NCBI GenBank assembly: GCA_040223615.1
Contig: JAVKFY010000052.1
Location: 62,001 to 126,000 of the forward strand
DNA length: 64,000 nucleotides
Source of the DNA: JAVKFY01 sp040223615
GTDB taxonomy: Bacteria; Pseudomonadota; Alphaproteobacteria; GCA-2731375
Direction: 5' to 3'
The notes under the pieces were generated by a model. It made no database searches. It saw only the letters and a program-made list of their open reading frames with translations, and was not told the origin of the DNA. The translations under genes and the position numbers were made by a program. Numbering within the stretch: the first letter of the stretch is position 1; each line of letters starts with the position of its first letter. Positions 51,350 through 60,237 of the stretch are shown piece by piece.

Positions 51350-52699
51350 ATGGCCGGGAAAGCTGACGAGAGACTCGACAATTTCATGCAGGGCCTGATC
51401 CGCCGTAACCCCGGCGAGACCGAGTTCCATCAGGCGGTTTTCGAAGTCGCCAATGACATCTTCCCGTACATCGCGGACAAGCCGATCTACGAGAAGATGC
51501 ACATCATGGAGCGCATGGCGGAGCCCGACCGCATCGTCAGCTTCCGCGTCTGCTGGGAAGACGACGCGGGCAACATTCGCGTCAACCGCGGCTATCGCGT
51601 GCAGAACAACAACGCCATCGGTCCGTACAAGGGCGGTATCCGTTTCCACCCGTCGGTCACCCAGTCGGTGCTGAAGTTCCTGGCCTTCGAGCAGACCTTC
51701 AAGAACAGCCTGACCGGCCTGCCCATGGGCGGCGGCAAGGGCGGCGCCGACTTCAACCCGAAGGGCAAGTCGGACGCCGAGGTGATGCGCTTCTGCCAGT
51801 CGTTCATGACCGAGCTGGAGAACTACATCGGCGAGGACATCGACGTGCCGGCCGGCGATATCGGCGTCGGCGCGCGCGAGATCGGCTACATGTTCGGCCA
51901 GTTCAAGCGGCTGGAGAACCGCTTCGTCGGCGTGCTCACCGGCAAGGGCATGGAATTCGGCGGCAGCCCGATCCGCACCGAGGCCACCGGCTACGGCACC
52001 GTCTACATGATGGAAGACATGCTGGCGGTGAAGAAGAACGAGATCGCCGGCAAGACCTGCGTCGTCTCCGGCTCCGGCAATGTCGCCACCTACGCGGTGG
52101 AGAAGATCAACCATCTCGGCGGCAAGGTCGTGACCCTGTCCGACTCCAACGGTTTCATCTACGACAAGGACGGAATCACCCCGGAGAAGCTGGCCTGGGT
52201 TATGGAGCACAAGACCAAGCGCCGCGGCCGCATCGAGGATGCCGCCAAGGAGTTCGGCTGTGAGTACCATGCCGACAAGCGCCCCTGGGGCGTGACCTGC
52301 GATCTCGCCTTCCCCTGCGCGACGCAGAACGAGATCGAAGGCGACGATGCCAAGACGCTGATCAAGAACGGCTGCATCGGCGTTTCCGAGGGCGCCAACA
52401 TGCCGACCCTTCAGGCCGGCATCGACACCTTCCTCGAAGCCAAGATCTTCTATGCCCCGTCGAAGGCGGCGAACGCCGGCGGCGTCGCCGTGTCCGGCCT
52501 GGAGATGAGCCAGAACAGCGCGCGCATCACCTGGAAGGAATCGGAGCTGCAGGATCTGCTGCGCAACATCATGACCGGCATCCACGACAACTGCCGGCGC
52601 TATGGCGAGGAAGGCGACTACGTGAACTACGTGAAGGGCGCCAACGTCGCCGGCTTCGTGAAGGTCGCCGACGCCATGTTGGCCTACGGCGTGGTCTGA
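51350..52699 (+). CDS. gdhA: NADP-type glutamate dehydrogenase (GdhA)
   Basis: 449 residues from ATG 51350 (AAGGA upstream). Motifs: AIGPYKGGIRFHPSVTQSVL, GLPMGGGKGGADFNPKGKSD (catalytic Lys about residue 128), DVPAGDIGVGAREIGYMFGQ, ATGYGTVYMMEDML, the Rossmann VVSGSGNVATYAVEK and ASKAANAGGVAVSGLEMSQN. The length and sequence are of the hexameric assimilatory type, which makes glutamate from 2-oxoglutarate and ammonium. A TTG 15 nt upstream is not needed. Terminator follows. Confidence 0.96.
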   Translation: MAGKADERLDNFMQGLIRRNPGETEFHQAVFEVANDIFPYIADKPIYEKMHIMERMAEPDRIVSFRVCWEDDAGNIRVNRGYRVQNNNAIGPYKGGIRFHPSVTQSVLKFLAFEQTFKNSLTGLPMGGGKGGADFNPKGKSDAEVMRFCQSFMTELENYIGEDIDVPAGDIGVGAREIGYMFGQFKRLENRFVGVLTGKGMEFGGSPIRTEATGYGTVYMMEDMLAVKKNEIAGKTCVVSGSGNVATYAVEKINHLGGKVVTLSDSNGFIYDKDGITPEKLAWVMEHKTKRRGRIEDAAKEFGCEYHADKRPWGVTCDLAFPCATQNEIEGDDAKTLIKNGCIGVSEGANMPTLQAGIDTFLEAKIFYAPSKAANAGGVAVSGLEMSQNSARITWKESELQDLLRNIMTGIHDNCRRYGEEGDYVNYVKGANVAGFVKVADAMLAYGVV

Positions 52700-52724
52700 T
52701 CCGACCGACGAAGACTTGACTGCC

Positions 52725-52754
52725 AACGGGGCCGGCTTTGCCGGCCCCGTTTTC
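52725..52754 (+). terminator. Rho-independent terminator after gdhA
   Basis: AACGGGGCCGG and CCGGCCCCGTT pair over 11 bp with a 5-nt loop, followed by TTTTC. It separates gdhA from the next gene. Confidence 0.85.
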
Positions 52755-52860
52755 ATTTGCCGAATACATCGTCTAGCCTTGCGGCTTAATCGATCGTTCT
52801 CAATTGCCCGGCAAACTGTGGCGGGGGCGCGCGAAGCGGCGCCCGGCGGAGGAAACGACG

Positions 52861-55800
52861 ATGCTGTCGATGAAGGCGCGTGAGGAGAAGAGCGAGCGGC
52901 TGGCCAAGGCGGGCGAGCATGCCCGCGACCGGCTGACCGCCGCCGAGGCCGAGGAGGTCTGGGCGTTCATCAGCCGCTTCTACGACCGTATCGCGCCGGA
53001 AGACATCCTGGAGATAACCCCGGAGAACCTGTTCGGCGCCGCCTACTCGTTGTGGAAGTTCGCCGCCCGGCGCCCGGCCGGCCAGCCCCGCATCCGGGTC
53101 TACAACCCGCGCATCGAGGAACACGGCTGGCAGTCGCCGCACACCGTGATCGAGCTCGTCAACGACGATATGCCGTTCCTGGTCGACTCGATCACCGGCT
53201 GCCTGAGCCGCTTCGGCGCCGACGTGCACCTGGTGATCCATCCCGTCATCGGCATCGCGCGCGACGGCGCGGGCAACCGCACCGGCCTGGACGACGACGG
53301 CATCGGCGAATCGCTGATGCACATTGAGATCGACGAGCAGCCCGACACCGCCACGCTGGAGAAACTGGCCGCCGACCTGGCAGTCGTGCTGGCCGATGTC
53401 CGCGCCGCGACCGAGGACTGGCAGCCGATGCTGGAACGGCTCGACGAGGCCGTCGGCTGGCTTAACCGCAAGCTATCCGGCGTCGAGGCCGAGGAGGTCG
53501 CCGAGGCCCGCGAGTTCCTCACCTGGCTGCGCGCCAACCATTTCACCTTCCTGGGCTGCCGCGACCTGCGCGAGGGCAAGGACGGGCTGGAGGTGGTCGA
53601 GGATTCCGGCTTCGGCATCCTGCGCGACCCGTGGCGTTCGATGCTGGCCCGCGGCGGCAGCGGCAACGGCATGGCGCCGATCATGAAGCAGTTCTTCGAC
53701 CGCCCGGAACTGCTGCTGATCACCAAGACCAGTGTCCGCGGCCATGTGCACCGGGCGGTGCACATGGATTACGTCGGTGTCAAACAATACGACGCCAAGG
53801 GCAAGCTGCTGGGCGAACGCCGCTTCGTCGGCCTGTTCACCTCGTCGGCCTACAACCGCACCCCGCGCGACATCCCCTACCTGCGCCGCAAGGTCGCCCA
53901 GGCGCTGGAGATGGCCGGCCTGCCGGAGGCCAGCCACGACGGCAAGGCGCTGACCAACATCCTGGAGACCTATCCGCGCGACGAGCTGTTCCAGATCGAC
54001 CTGGACACGCTGCACGACATCTCCGGCCGCATCCTGGCGTTGCAGGAGCGCCCCGGCATCCGGCTGTTCGGCCGCCGCGACAAGTTCGACCGCTACTTCT
54101 CGTGCATCGTCTACCTGCCGCGCGAGCGTCTCTCCACCACGCTGCGCCGCCGCTTCGAGAAGATCCTGATCGCCGCCTTCAGCGGCCGGCTGTCGAACCA
54201 GTACACCCAGGTCAGTGACTCGCCGTTGGCGCGCTGGCATTTCATCATCGGCACCGAGCCAGGCGATGTGCCCGAGACCGTCGACTATGCCGCCATCGAG
54301 GCACGCCTGATCGAGGCCGCGCGCTCGTGGCAGGACGACCTGGAGAGTGCCCTGGTCGACCGTTTTGGCGAAGCCAGCGGCAACCGCCTGGCACAGCGCT
54401 TCAACGACGCCTTCCCCGCCGCCTACACCGAGGCGGTGAAACCGGAGCTGGCGTTGTCCGACATCGAGAAGATGGAGCGCATCGTCGCCGGCGCCGACAT
54501 GGCGGTGAACTTCTACCGCGCCATCGAGGACGCCGACCACGAGGTCCGCTTCAAGATCTACCACCCGGCAGAGCCGGTGCCGCTGTCCGACTGCCTGCCG
54601 ATGCTGGAACACATGGGCCTGAAGGTGATGGGCGAGACGCCCTACCAGATCCACCCGGCCGGCACCGCGCCGATCTGGGTGCATGACTTCGAGCTGCTCG
54701 ACCGGACCGGCCGCGACATCGACCTGGCCCGCCTGAAGGACAAGTTCGAGGGCGCGTTCGACGAGATCTGGCACGGCGACGTCGAGGACGACGGCTTCAA
54801 CCGGCTGGTGCTCGGCGCCGGGCTGGAGTGGCGCGAGGTGGTGCTGCTGCGCGCCTGCTGCAAGTACCTGCGCCAGGCCGGCATTCCGTTCAGCCAAGCC
54901 TACATGGAGGACACGCTGGCCCACAATCCGGAGATCGCCCGGATGCTGGTGGCGCTGTTCCATGCCCGTTTCGACCCCGCCCGCGCCGACGATGACCGTA
55001 ACGAGAACGCGCTGGTCGCCGAGTTCGAGACCGCGCTCGACGCGGTGCAGAGCCTGGACGAGGACCGCATCCTGCGCCGCTTCGCCAACTTCGTCCGCGC
55101 CTGCCTGCGCACCAACTACTACCAGGGCGACGAGATCGGCCGGCCGAAGTCTTACGTCGCCTTCAAGCTCGACAGCACCGCGCTCGACGAACTGCCGAAG
55201 CCGCGCCCGTTCCGCGAGATCTTCGTCTACAGCCCGCGCGTCGAGGCGGTGCACCTGCGCGGCGGCAAGGTCGCCCGCGGCGGCCTGCGCTGGTCCGACC
55301 GGCGCGAGGACTTCCGCACCGAGGTGCTGGGCCTGATGAAGGCGCAGATGGTGAAGAACGCCGTCATCGTGCCGGTCGGCTCCAAGGGCGGCTTCGTGCC
55401 CAAGCGCCTGCCGGTCGGCGCCGACCGCGAGGCGGTCCAGGCCGAGGGCATCGAGTGCTACAAGACGTTCATCCGCGGCCTGCTCGACATCACCGACAAC
55501 CGCGACGGCGACACCATCGTGCCGCCGGCCGACGTGGTGCGCTATGACGACGACGACCCCTACCTCGTCGTCGCCGCCGACAAGGGCACCGCGACCTTCT
55601 CCGACATCGCCAACGGCGTGTCGATGGAATACGGCTTCTGGCTCGGCGACGCGTTCGCGTCCGGTGGCGCCGTCGGCTACGACCACAAGGGCATGGGCAT
55701 CACCGCCAAGGGCGCCTGGGAATCGGTGAAGCGCCACTTCCGCGAGCTCGGCCGCGACATCCAGTCGGACGAGTTCACCGCTGTCGGCGTCGGCGACATG

Positions 55801-57672
55801 TCCGGCGACGTGTTCGGCAACGGCATGCTGTTGTCGAAACACACGCGCCTGCTCGCCGCCTTCGACCACCGCCACATCTTCTTCGACCCCGATCCCGACC
55901 CGGCGGCGAGCTGGGCCGAGCGCGCGCGCATGTTCGCCCTGCCGCGCTCGTCGTGGGACGACTACGACAAGAGCCTGATCAGCGAGGGCGGCGGCGTCTT
56001 CGACCGCCGCGCCAAGTCGATCACGCTGACGCCGCAGCTGCAGGCGCTGACCGGCCTGGACGTCACCCGCGCGGCGCCGGCCGAGATCATGAAGGCGCTG
56101 CTGAAGGCCGAGGTCGACCTGCTCTGGTTCGGCGGCATCGGCACCTACGTCAAGGCCAGGTCGGAAAGCAACGCCGAGGCCGGCGACCGCGCCAACGATG
56201 CGCTGCGCGTCGACGGCCGCGAGCTGCGCGCCAAGGTGATCGGCGAGGGCGCCAATCTCGGCGTGACGCAGCGCGGTCGCATCGAATACGCAATGGCCGG
56301 CGGCCGGCTCAACACCGACGCGGTCGACAATTCCGCCGGCGTCGACTGCTCCGACCACGAGGTCAACATCAAGATCCTGGTCGACGCCATCGTCCGCGAC
56401 GGCGAGATGACCGAGAAGCAGCGCAACAAGCTGCTGGCCGAGATGACCGACAACGTCGGCGAGCTGGTGCTGCGCTCCAACTACCTGCAGACCCTGGCGC
56501 TCAGCATGCTGCGCAGCCAGGGCGTGCGCCTGCTGCAGGGCCATGCCCGCTTCATGCGCGATTTCGGCCGCATGGGCCTGCTCGACCGCGAAGTCGAGTT
56601 CCTGCCCAGCGACGAGGAGATCGCCGAACGCCAAGCCGCCGGCCAGGGCCTGACCCGGCCGGAACTGTCGGTGCTGCTGGCCTACGCCAAGATGCATCTC
56701 TACGACCAGTTGCTGGCCAGCGACCTTGGCCAGTCGAACTACCTGGCGATGGACCTGCAGCGCTATTTCCCGCCGCAGCTGCACGAGCGTTTCGCCGACG
56801 CCATCGCCAACCACCGGCTGCGCGGCGAGATCATCGCCACCACCACGGCGAACTCGATCGTCAACCGGCTCGGCATCACCTTCGTCCACGACCTGCTGAG
56901 CGACACCGACTTCACCCCCGGCGACATCGGCCGCGCCTACACGCTGGCGCGCGATGCCTTCGCCATGCGCGAGCTGTGGGCCGACATCGAGGCGCTGGAC
57001 AACCAGATTGCCGCCGATCTGCAGATCCGCATGTACATGGCGACCGCCGCGTTGATGCGCCGCGCCACCGCCTGGTTCCTGCGCAACGCCTCGCGACCGC
57101 TGCGCGTGACGTCGATCCTCGATGCCTACGCGCCGGGCCTGCGCGAATTGCGCGAGGTGTTCGACGACGCGCTCGACGAGCACCAGCACGCCGCGCTGGC
57201 CGACGAGGTCGCCCACTTCGTCGCCGCCGGCGTGCCGGAGCCGCTGGCCCAGCGTGTCGCCAGCCTGAAGCCGATGGGCGCCGGCTGCGACATTGTCGAG
57301 GCCGCCAGCCGGGTCGGCCGGCCGGTGCCGGAGGTGGCGCAGGTCTACTTCGCCATCGGCGGCCGGCTTGGGCTCGACTGGCTGCGCGACGAGGCGGAGA
57401 AGCTGGAACTGGCCGACTACTGGTCGCGCACCGCGGTCGGCTCGATCGTGGAGGACCTGTTCGGACAGCAGCGCGCGTTGACCGCCAACGTGCTCGGCGC
57501 CAAGGGCACCGGCGGCCTGCCGGCGCTCGACGCCTGGCAGGACGCCAATGCGATCGGCGTTGACCACCTGCGCAACCTGATGGAGGATTTCCGCAGCGGC
57601 GGCGCGCTGGACGTGGCCCGGTTGGCGGTCGCCAACCGCTTCGTTCGGCGCCTGATCGTCGGCAGCGCGTAG
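52861..57672 (+). CDS. gdh2: NAD-specific glutamate dehydrogenase, 180-kDa class
   Basis: 1603 residues from ATG 52861, with GGAGGAAACG just upstream. An N-terminal regulatory region carries ACT-like segments (about residues 1-450, e.g. IELVNDDMPFLVDSITGCLS); the catalytic part, about residues 690-1220, shows ARGGLRWSDRREDFRTEVLG, MKNAVIVPVGSKGGFVPK-like text, NGVSMEYGFWLGDAF, KGAWESVKRHF and VGVGDMSGDVFGNGML. The large class catalyses NAD-dependent glutamate deamination. Next to gdhA, it gives the cell an assimilatory and a catabolic enzyme side by side. Confidence 0.95.
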   Translation: MLSMKAREEKSERLAKAGEHARDRLTAAEAEEVWAFISRFYDRIAPEDILEITPENLFGAAYSLWKFAARRPAGQPRIRVYNPRIEEHGWQSPHTVIELVNDDMPFLVDSITGCLSRFGADVHLVIHPVIGIARDGAGNRTGLDDDGIGESLMHIEIDEQPDTATLEKLAADLAVVLADVRAATEDWQPMLERLDEAVGWLNRKLSGVEAEEVAEAREFLTWLRANHFTFLGCRDLREGKDGLEVVEDSGFGILRDPWRSMLARGGSGNGMAPIMKQFFDRPELLLITKTSVRGHVHRAVHMDYVGVKQYDAKGKLLGERRFVGLFTSSAYNRTPRDIPYLRRKVAQALEMAGLPEASHDGKALTNILETYPRDELFQIDLDTLHDISGRILALQERPGIRLFGRRDKFDRYFSCIVYLPRERLSTTLRRRFEKILIAAFSGRLSNQYTQVSDSPLARWHFIIGTEPGDVPETVDYAAIEARLIEAARSWQDDLESALVDRFGEASGNRLAQRFNDAFPAAYTEAVKPELALSDIEKMERIVAGADMAVNFYRAIEDADHEVRFKIYHPAEPVPLSDCLPMLEHMGLKVMGETPYQIHPAGTAPIWVHDFELLDRTGRDIDLARLKDKFEGAFDEIWHGDVEDDGFNRLVLGAGLEWREVVLLRACCKYLRQAGIPFSQAYMEDTLAHNPEIARMLVALFHARFDPARADDDRNENALVAEFETALDAVQSLDEDRILRRFANFVRACLRTNYYQGDEIGRPKSYVAFKLDSTALDELPKPRPFREIFVYSPRVEAVHLRGGKVARGGLRWSDRREDFRTEVLGLMKAQMVKNAVIVPVGSKGGFVPKRLPVGADREAVQAEGIECYKTFIRGLLDITDNRDGDTIVPPADVVRYDDDDPYLVVAADKGTATFSDIANGVSMEYGFWLGDAFASGGAVGYDHKGMGITAKGAWESVKRHFRELGRDIQSDEFTAVGVGDMSGDVFGNGMLLSKHTRLLAAFDHRHIFFDPDPDPAASWAERARMFALPRSSWDDYDKSLISEGGGVFDRRAKSITLTPQLQALTGLDVTRAAPAEIMKALLKAEVDLLWFGGIGTYVKARSESNAEAGDRANDALRVDGRELRAKVIGEGANLGVTQRGRIEYAMAGGRLNTDAVDNSAGVDCSDHEVNIKILVDAIVRDGEMTEKQRNKLLAEMTDNVGELVLRSNYLQTLALSMLRSQGVRLLQGHARFMRDFGRMGLLDREVEFLPSDEEIAERQAAGQGLTRPELSVLLAYAKMHLYDQLLASDLGQSNYLAMDLQRYFPPQLHERFADAIANHRLRGEIIATTTANSIVNRLGITFVHDLLSDTDFTPGDIGRAYTLARDAFAMRELWADIEALDNQIAADLQIRMYMATAALMRRATAWFLRNASRPLRVTSILDAYAPGLRELREVFDDALDEHQHAALADEVAHFVAAGVPEPLAQRVASLKPMGAGCDIVEAASRVGRPVPEVAQVYFAIGGRLGLDWLRDEAEKLELADYWSRTAVGSIVEDLFGQQRALTANVLGAKGTGGLPALDAWQDANAIGVDHLRNLMEDFRSGGALDVARLAVANRFVRRLIVGSA

Positions 57673-57708
57673 CAGTGCCTGCATAGAGGTCGAGCTCATC
57701 GGCAGACA

Positions 57709-57815
57709 CCCACCTTACCCTGCCCCTTTCCCCCCTGAGGGCGGAGAGGGAACGAGGTGGCGATGCCTTTGCGGCTCCCTCTCAGTCCCTGGGGGCGGAG
57801 AGGGTTGGGGTGAGG
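57709..57815. repeat. Palindromic intergenic repeat (CCCTCTC family)
   Basis: CACCTTACCCTGCCCC and the inverted ...GGGTTGGGGTGAGG are the outer arms; GGCGGAGAGGG and CCCTCTCAGTCCC fold within. The repeat ends 14 nt before the MFS gene start. Confidence 0.65.
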
Positions 57816-57828
57816 TGGGGGACCGTCG

Positions 57829-59259
57829 GTGACGACCGGCCAAAATGTCGAACGATTGACTCCCGCCGGCACGGCCCCGGCCAGCCGTCTGGGGCAGTGG
57901 TCGTGGGCGCTGTTCGACTGGTCGAATCAGCCCTACCACACGCTGATCACCACTTTCATCTTCGCGCCCTACTTCACCTCCGCGGTGATCGGCGACTCGG
58001 TGCGCGGTCAGGAACTGTGGGGTTACGCCGCCTCGATCGCCGGCCTGATCATCGCGCTGGGCAGCCCGGTGCTGGGCGCCATGGCCGACGCCGGCGGCCC
58101 GCGCAAACCCTGGATATTCTGGTTTCAGATGGTGCTCGTCCTGGGCTGCGTGTCGCTATGGTGGGCGACGCCGGACGCCCCCAGCGGCGTCGTCTTCATG
58201 GCGCTGGGGGCCTACATCGTCGCCACCGTCGGCGCCGAGTTCTCCGTCGTGTTCAACAACGCCATGCTGCCCTCGCTCACCTTGAAGGAACGCATGGGGC
58301 GGCTGTCCGGCTATGCCTGGGGCCTGGGCTACATCGCCGGCATCGCCACCCTGTTCGTGGTGCTGCTCGGCTTCTCGCTGCCCGACGAGCCGCTGTTCGG
58401 GCTCGACAAGGCGGCGCACGAGCACGACCGCATGGTCGGCCCGCTGTCGGCGGTGTGGATCGCGATCTTCGTGATCCCGCTGTTCCTGTTCACGCCGGAC
58501 GCGCCGTCGGCCGGCCTGACCAGGGGCGAGGCGGCGCGCCAGGGCATCGCCAACCTGATCAAGACGCTGCAGCACGCGCGCAACTACGGCAACGTGCTGC
58601 TCTTCCTGGTCGCGCGCATGCTCTACAATGACGGCCTGCTGGCGATCTTCTCCTTCGGCGGCATCTACGCGGCCGGCCTGTTCGGCTGGGATATCACCTC
58701 GCTCGGCATCTTCGGCATCGTCATCACCATCTTCGCCACCGTCGGCGCCTTCGCCGGCGGCTGGCTCGACGACCGCATCGGCTCCAAGCGTACGGTGATC
58801 GGCTCGGTGCTCGGCCTGGCCCTCGCCACGGTGATCATACTGACCATCTCGGTGGAGCCGATCGACGCCACGCAGCGACAGGAGACCATCCTGTTTTTCA
58901 TCACCCTGGTGCACGAGCTGCCGGCCGAGCCGGCGCTGTTCGGCTCGCCCGGCGAACTCACCTTCCTGGTCGCCGGCATCCTGATCGGCCTGTTCGGCGG
59001 GCCGGCCCAGGCCGCCAGCCGTACCCTGCTGGCCCGCGCCGCACCGCCGGAGATGATCGGCGAGTTCTTCGGACTCTACGCCTTCTCCGGCAAGGCCACC
59101 GCCTTCATCGCGCCGTTCGCCATCGCCGTGGTCACCGGCCTGGCCGACAGCCAGCGCGCCGGCCTGACGGTGGTGCTGGTGTTCCTGTTCGCCGGCCTGG
59201 CGCTGCTGCTCGGCGTGCGCGAACCGGAACGCGCGCCGGCCCCGCTGCCGCCGGCCTAG
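57829..59259 (+). CDS. MFS transporter, UMF1/Atg22-like
   Basis: 476 residues from GTG 57829 with about 12 helices. FDWSNQPYHTLITTFIFAPY, GAMADAGGPRKPWIFW (loop 2-3 motif A), FNNAMLPSLTLKERMGRLSG, GWLDDRIGSKRTVIGSVLG (second motif A) and FGGPAQAASRTLLARAAP match the UMF1 branch, which includes vacuolar amino-acid effluxers in fungi. Substrate unknown. GTG is chosen as the first start after the repeat; AGGTGGGGG lies upstream. Confidence 0.88.
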   Translation: MTTGQNVERLTPAGTAPASRLGQWSWALFDWSNQPYHTLITTFIFAPYFTSAVIGDSVRGQELWGYAASIAGLIIALGSPVLGAMADAGGPRKPWIFWFQMVLVLGCVSLWWATPDAPSGVVFMALGAYIVATVGAEFSVVFNNAMLPSLTLKERMGRLSGYAWGLGYIAGIATLFVVLLGFSLPDEPLFGLDKAAHEHDRMVGPLSAVWIAIFVIPLFLFTPDAPSAGLTRGEAARQGIANLIKTLQHARNYGNVLLFLVARMLYNDGLLAIFSFGGIYAAGLFGWDITSLGIFGIVITIFATVGAFAGGWLDDRIGSKRTVIGSVLGLALATVIILTISVEPIDATQRQETILFFITLVHELPAEPALFGSPGELTFLVAGILIGLFGGPAQAASRTLLARAAPPEMIGEFFGLYAFSGKATAFIAPFAIAVVTGLADSQRAGLTVVLVFLFAGLALLLGVREPERAPAPLPPA

Positions 59260-59266
59260 CCTGCCG

Positions 59267-60160
59267 ATGCGCCCCGTCGTCAAACGCCGCCTGGTCCGTG
59301 GCGGTCTCGGACTGCTGGCGCTGGTGCTGCTGGTCGCCTCGGTGGCGATCTATTTCAATCGCTATGCCGACCCCCGCCGCCAGCAACTCGGCGCTGGCGT
59401 GGCCTGCCAGGACTGCGCGCTCTCCGGCCTGAGCTTCTGGCGCGGCGACCTGCAAGGCGCGGACCTCTCTGGCGCGGACCTGGCCGGCGCCGCGCTGTGG
59501 TGGGCCGACCTGCGCGGCGCCACGCTCGCCAACGCCAATCTGAACGGCACCAACCTGTGGTGGGCCGATGCCGATGGCGCCGACTTCACCGGCGCCGATC
59601 TGCGCCAGGCCCGGGCGCGGCGCCTGGAACTGCCGGGCGGCAAGCTGGACGGCGCGCGACTGGGCGAGGCCGACCTCACCGGCGCCAACCTGACCGGCGC
59701 CAGCCTTGCCGGCGCCGACCTGGAATGGGCCGACCTGAAGCAGATCAACGCGCCGAAAGCCGACTTTGCCGGCGCCAGGCTGGTCCAGGCCAACCTGTTC
59801 ATGGCCATCGCCCGCGGCGCCGACCTGCGCGGCGCCGACCTGGGCAACGCCACCGCCAACAAAGCCGATTTCAGCGGCGCCGACCTGACCGACGCCAAGC
59901 TGGTCAAGACCCGCATGGGCGAGGCCAACCTGTCCGGCGTGAACCTCACCGGCGCCGACCTCACCGGCGCGCAGGTCGTCGCCACCTCGTTCAAGGCCGC
60001 CAAGCTGGTCGGCGCGGTGCTGCGCGACGCCAACATGTGGCGCGCCGACCTGACCGACGCGGACCTGACCAACGCCGATCTGACCGGCGCCAACCTCGAC
60101 GACGTCGTGCTGTGCCGCACCAGGCTGCCGACCGGCGAGGACAGTTCGGGCTGTCCATGA
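59267..60160 (+). CDS. Membrane-anchored pentapeptide-repeat protein
   Basis: 297 residues. One N-terminal helix (GGLGLLALVLLVASVAIYF) anchors it; CQDCALSGLSFW precedes about 40 A(D/N)LxG-type pentapeptides (e.g. ADLSGADLAGAALWWADLRG), giving a right-handed beta helix on the periplasmic side. It begins 7 nt after the MFS gene, so both may be one operon. Function unknown; gyrase-protection is unlikely given the export. Confidence 0.88.
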   Translation: MRPVVKRRLVRGGLGLLALVLLVASVAIYFNRYADPRRQQLGAGVACQDCALSGLSFWRGDLQGADLSGADLAGAALWWADLRGATLANANLNGTNLWWADADGADFTGADLRQARARRLELPGGKLDGARLGEADLTGANLTGASLAGADLEWADLKQINAPKADFAGARLVQANLFMAIARGADLRGADLGNATANKADFSGADLTDAKLVKTRMGEANLSGVNLTGADLTGAQVVATSFKAAKLVGAVLRDANMWRADLTDADLTNADLTGANLDDVVLCRTRLPTGEDSSGCP

Positions 60161-60162
60161 GC

Positions 60163-60233
60163 GATGCCCGGATCAAGTCCGGACATGACGGGCTGTTTGA
60201 GTATCGTCGTGGCCGGGCCTGACCCGGCCATCT
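60163..60233. repeat. Palindromic intergenic repeat between pentapeptide gene and purH
   Basis: TGCCCGGATCAAGTCCGGACATGACG and GTGGCCGGGCCTGACCCGGCCA each fold as a stem. They sit between convergent genes and may serve as terminators. Confidence 0.6.
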
Positions 60234-60237
60234 CGGC

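Noticed and set aside
53473..57699. A 1408-codon open frame on the minus strand opposite the NAD-glutamate dehydrogenase
   Set aside because: High G+C content keeps the antisense frame open; the plus-strand protein has clear family motifs throughout, and the antisense translation is low-complexity His/Arg/Leu/Val text. The same holds for long antisense frames opposite dnaK, dnaX, ccmF and purH.
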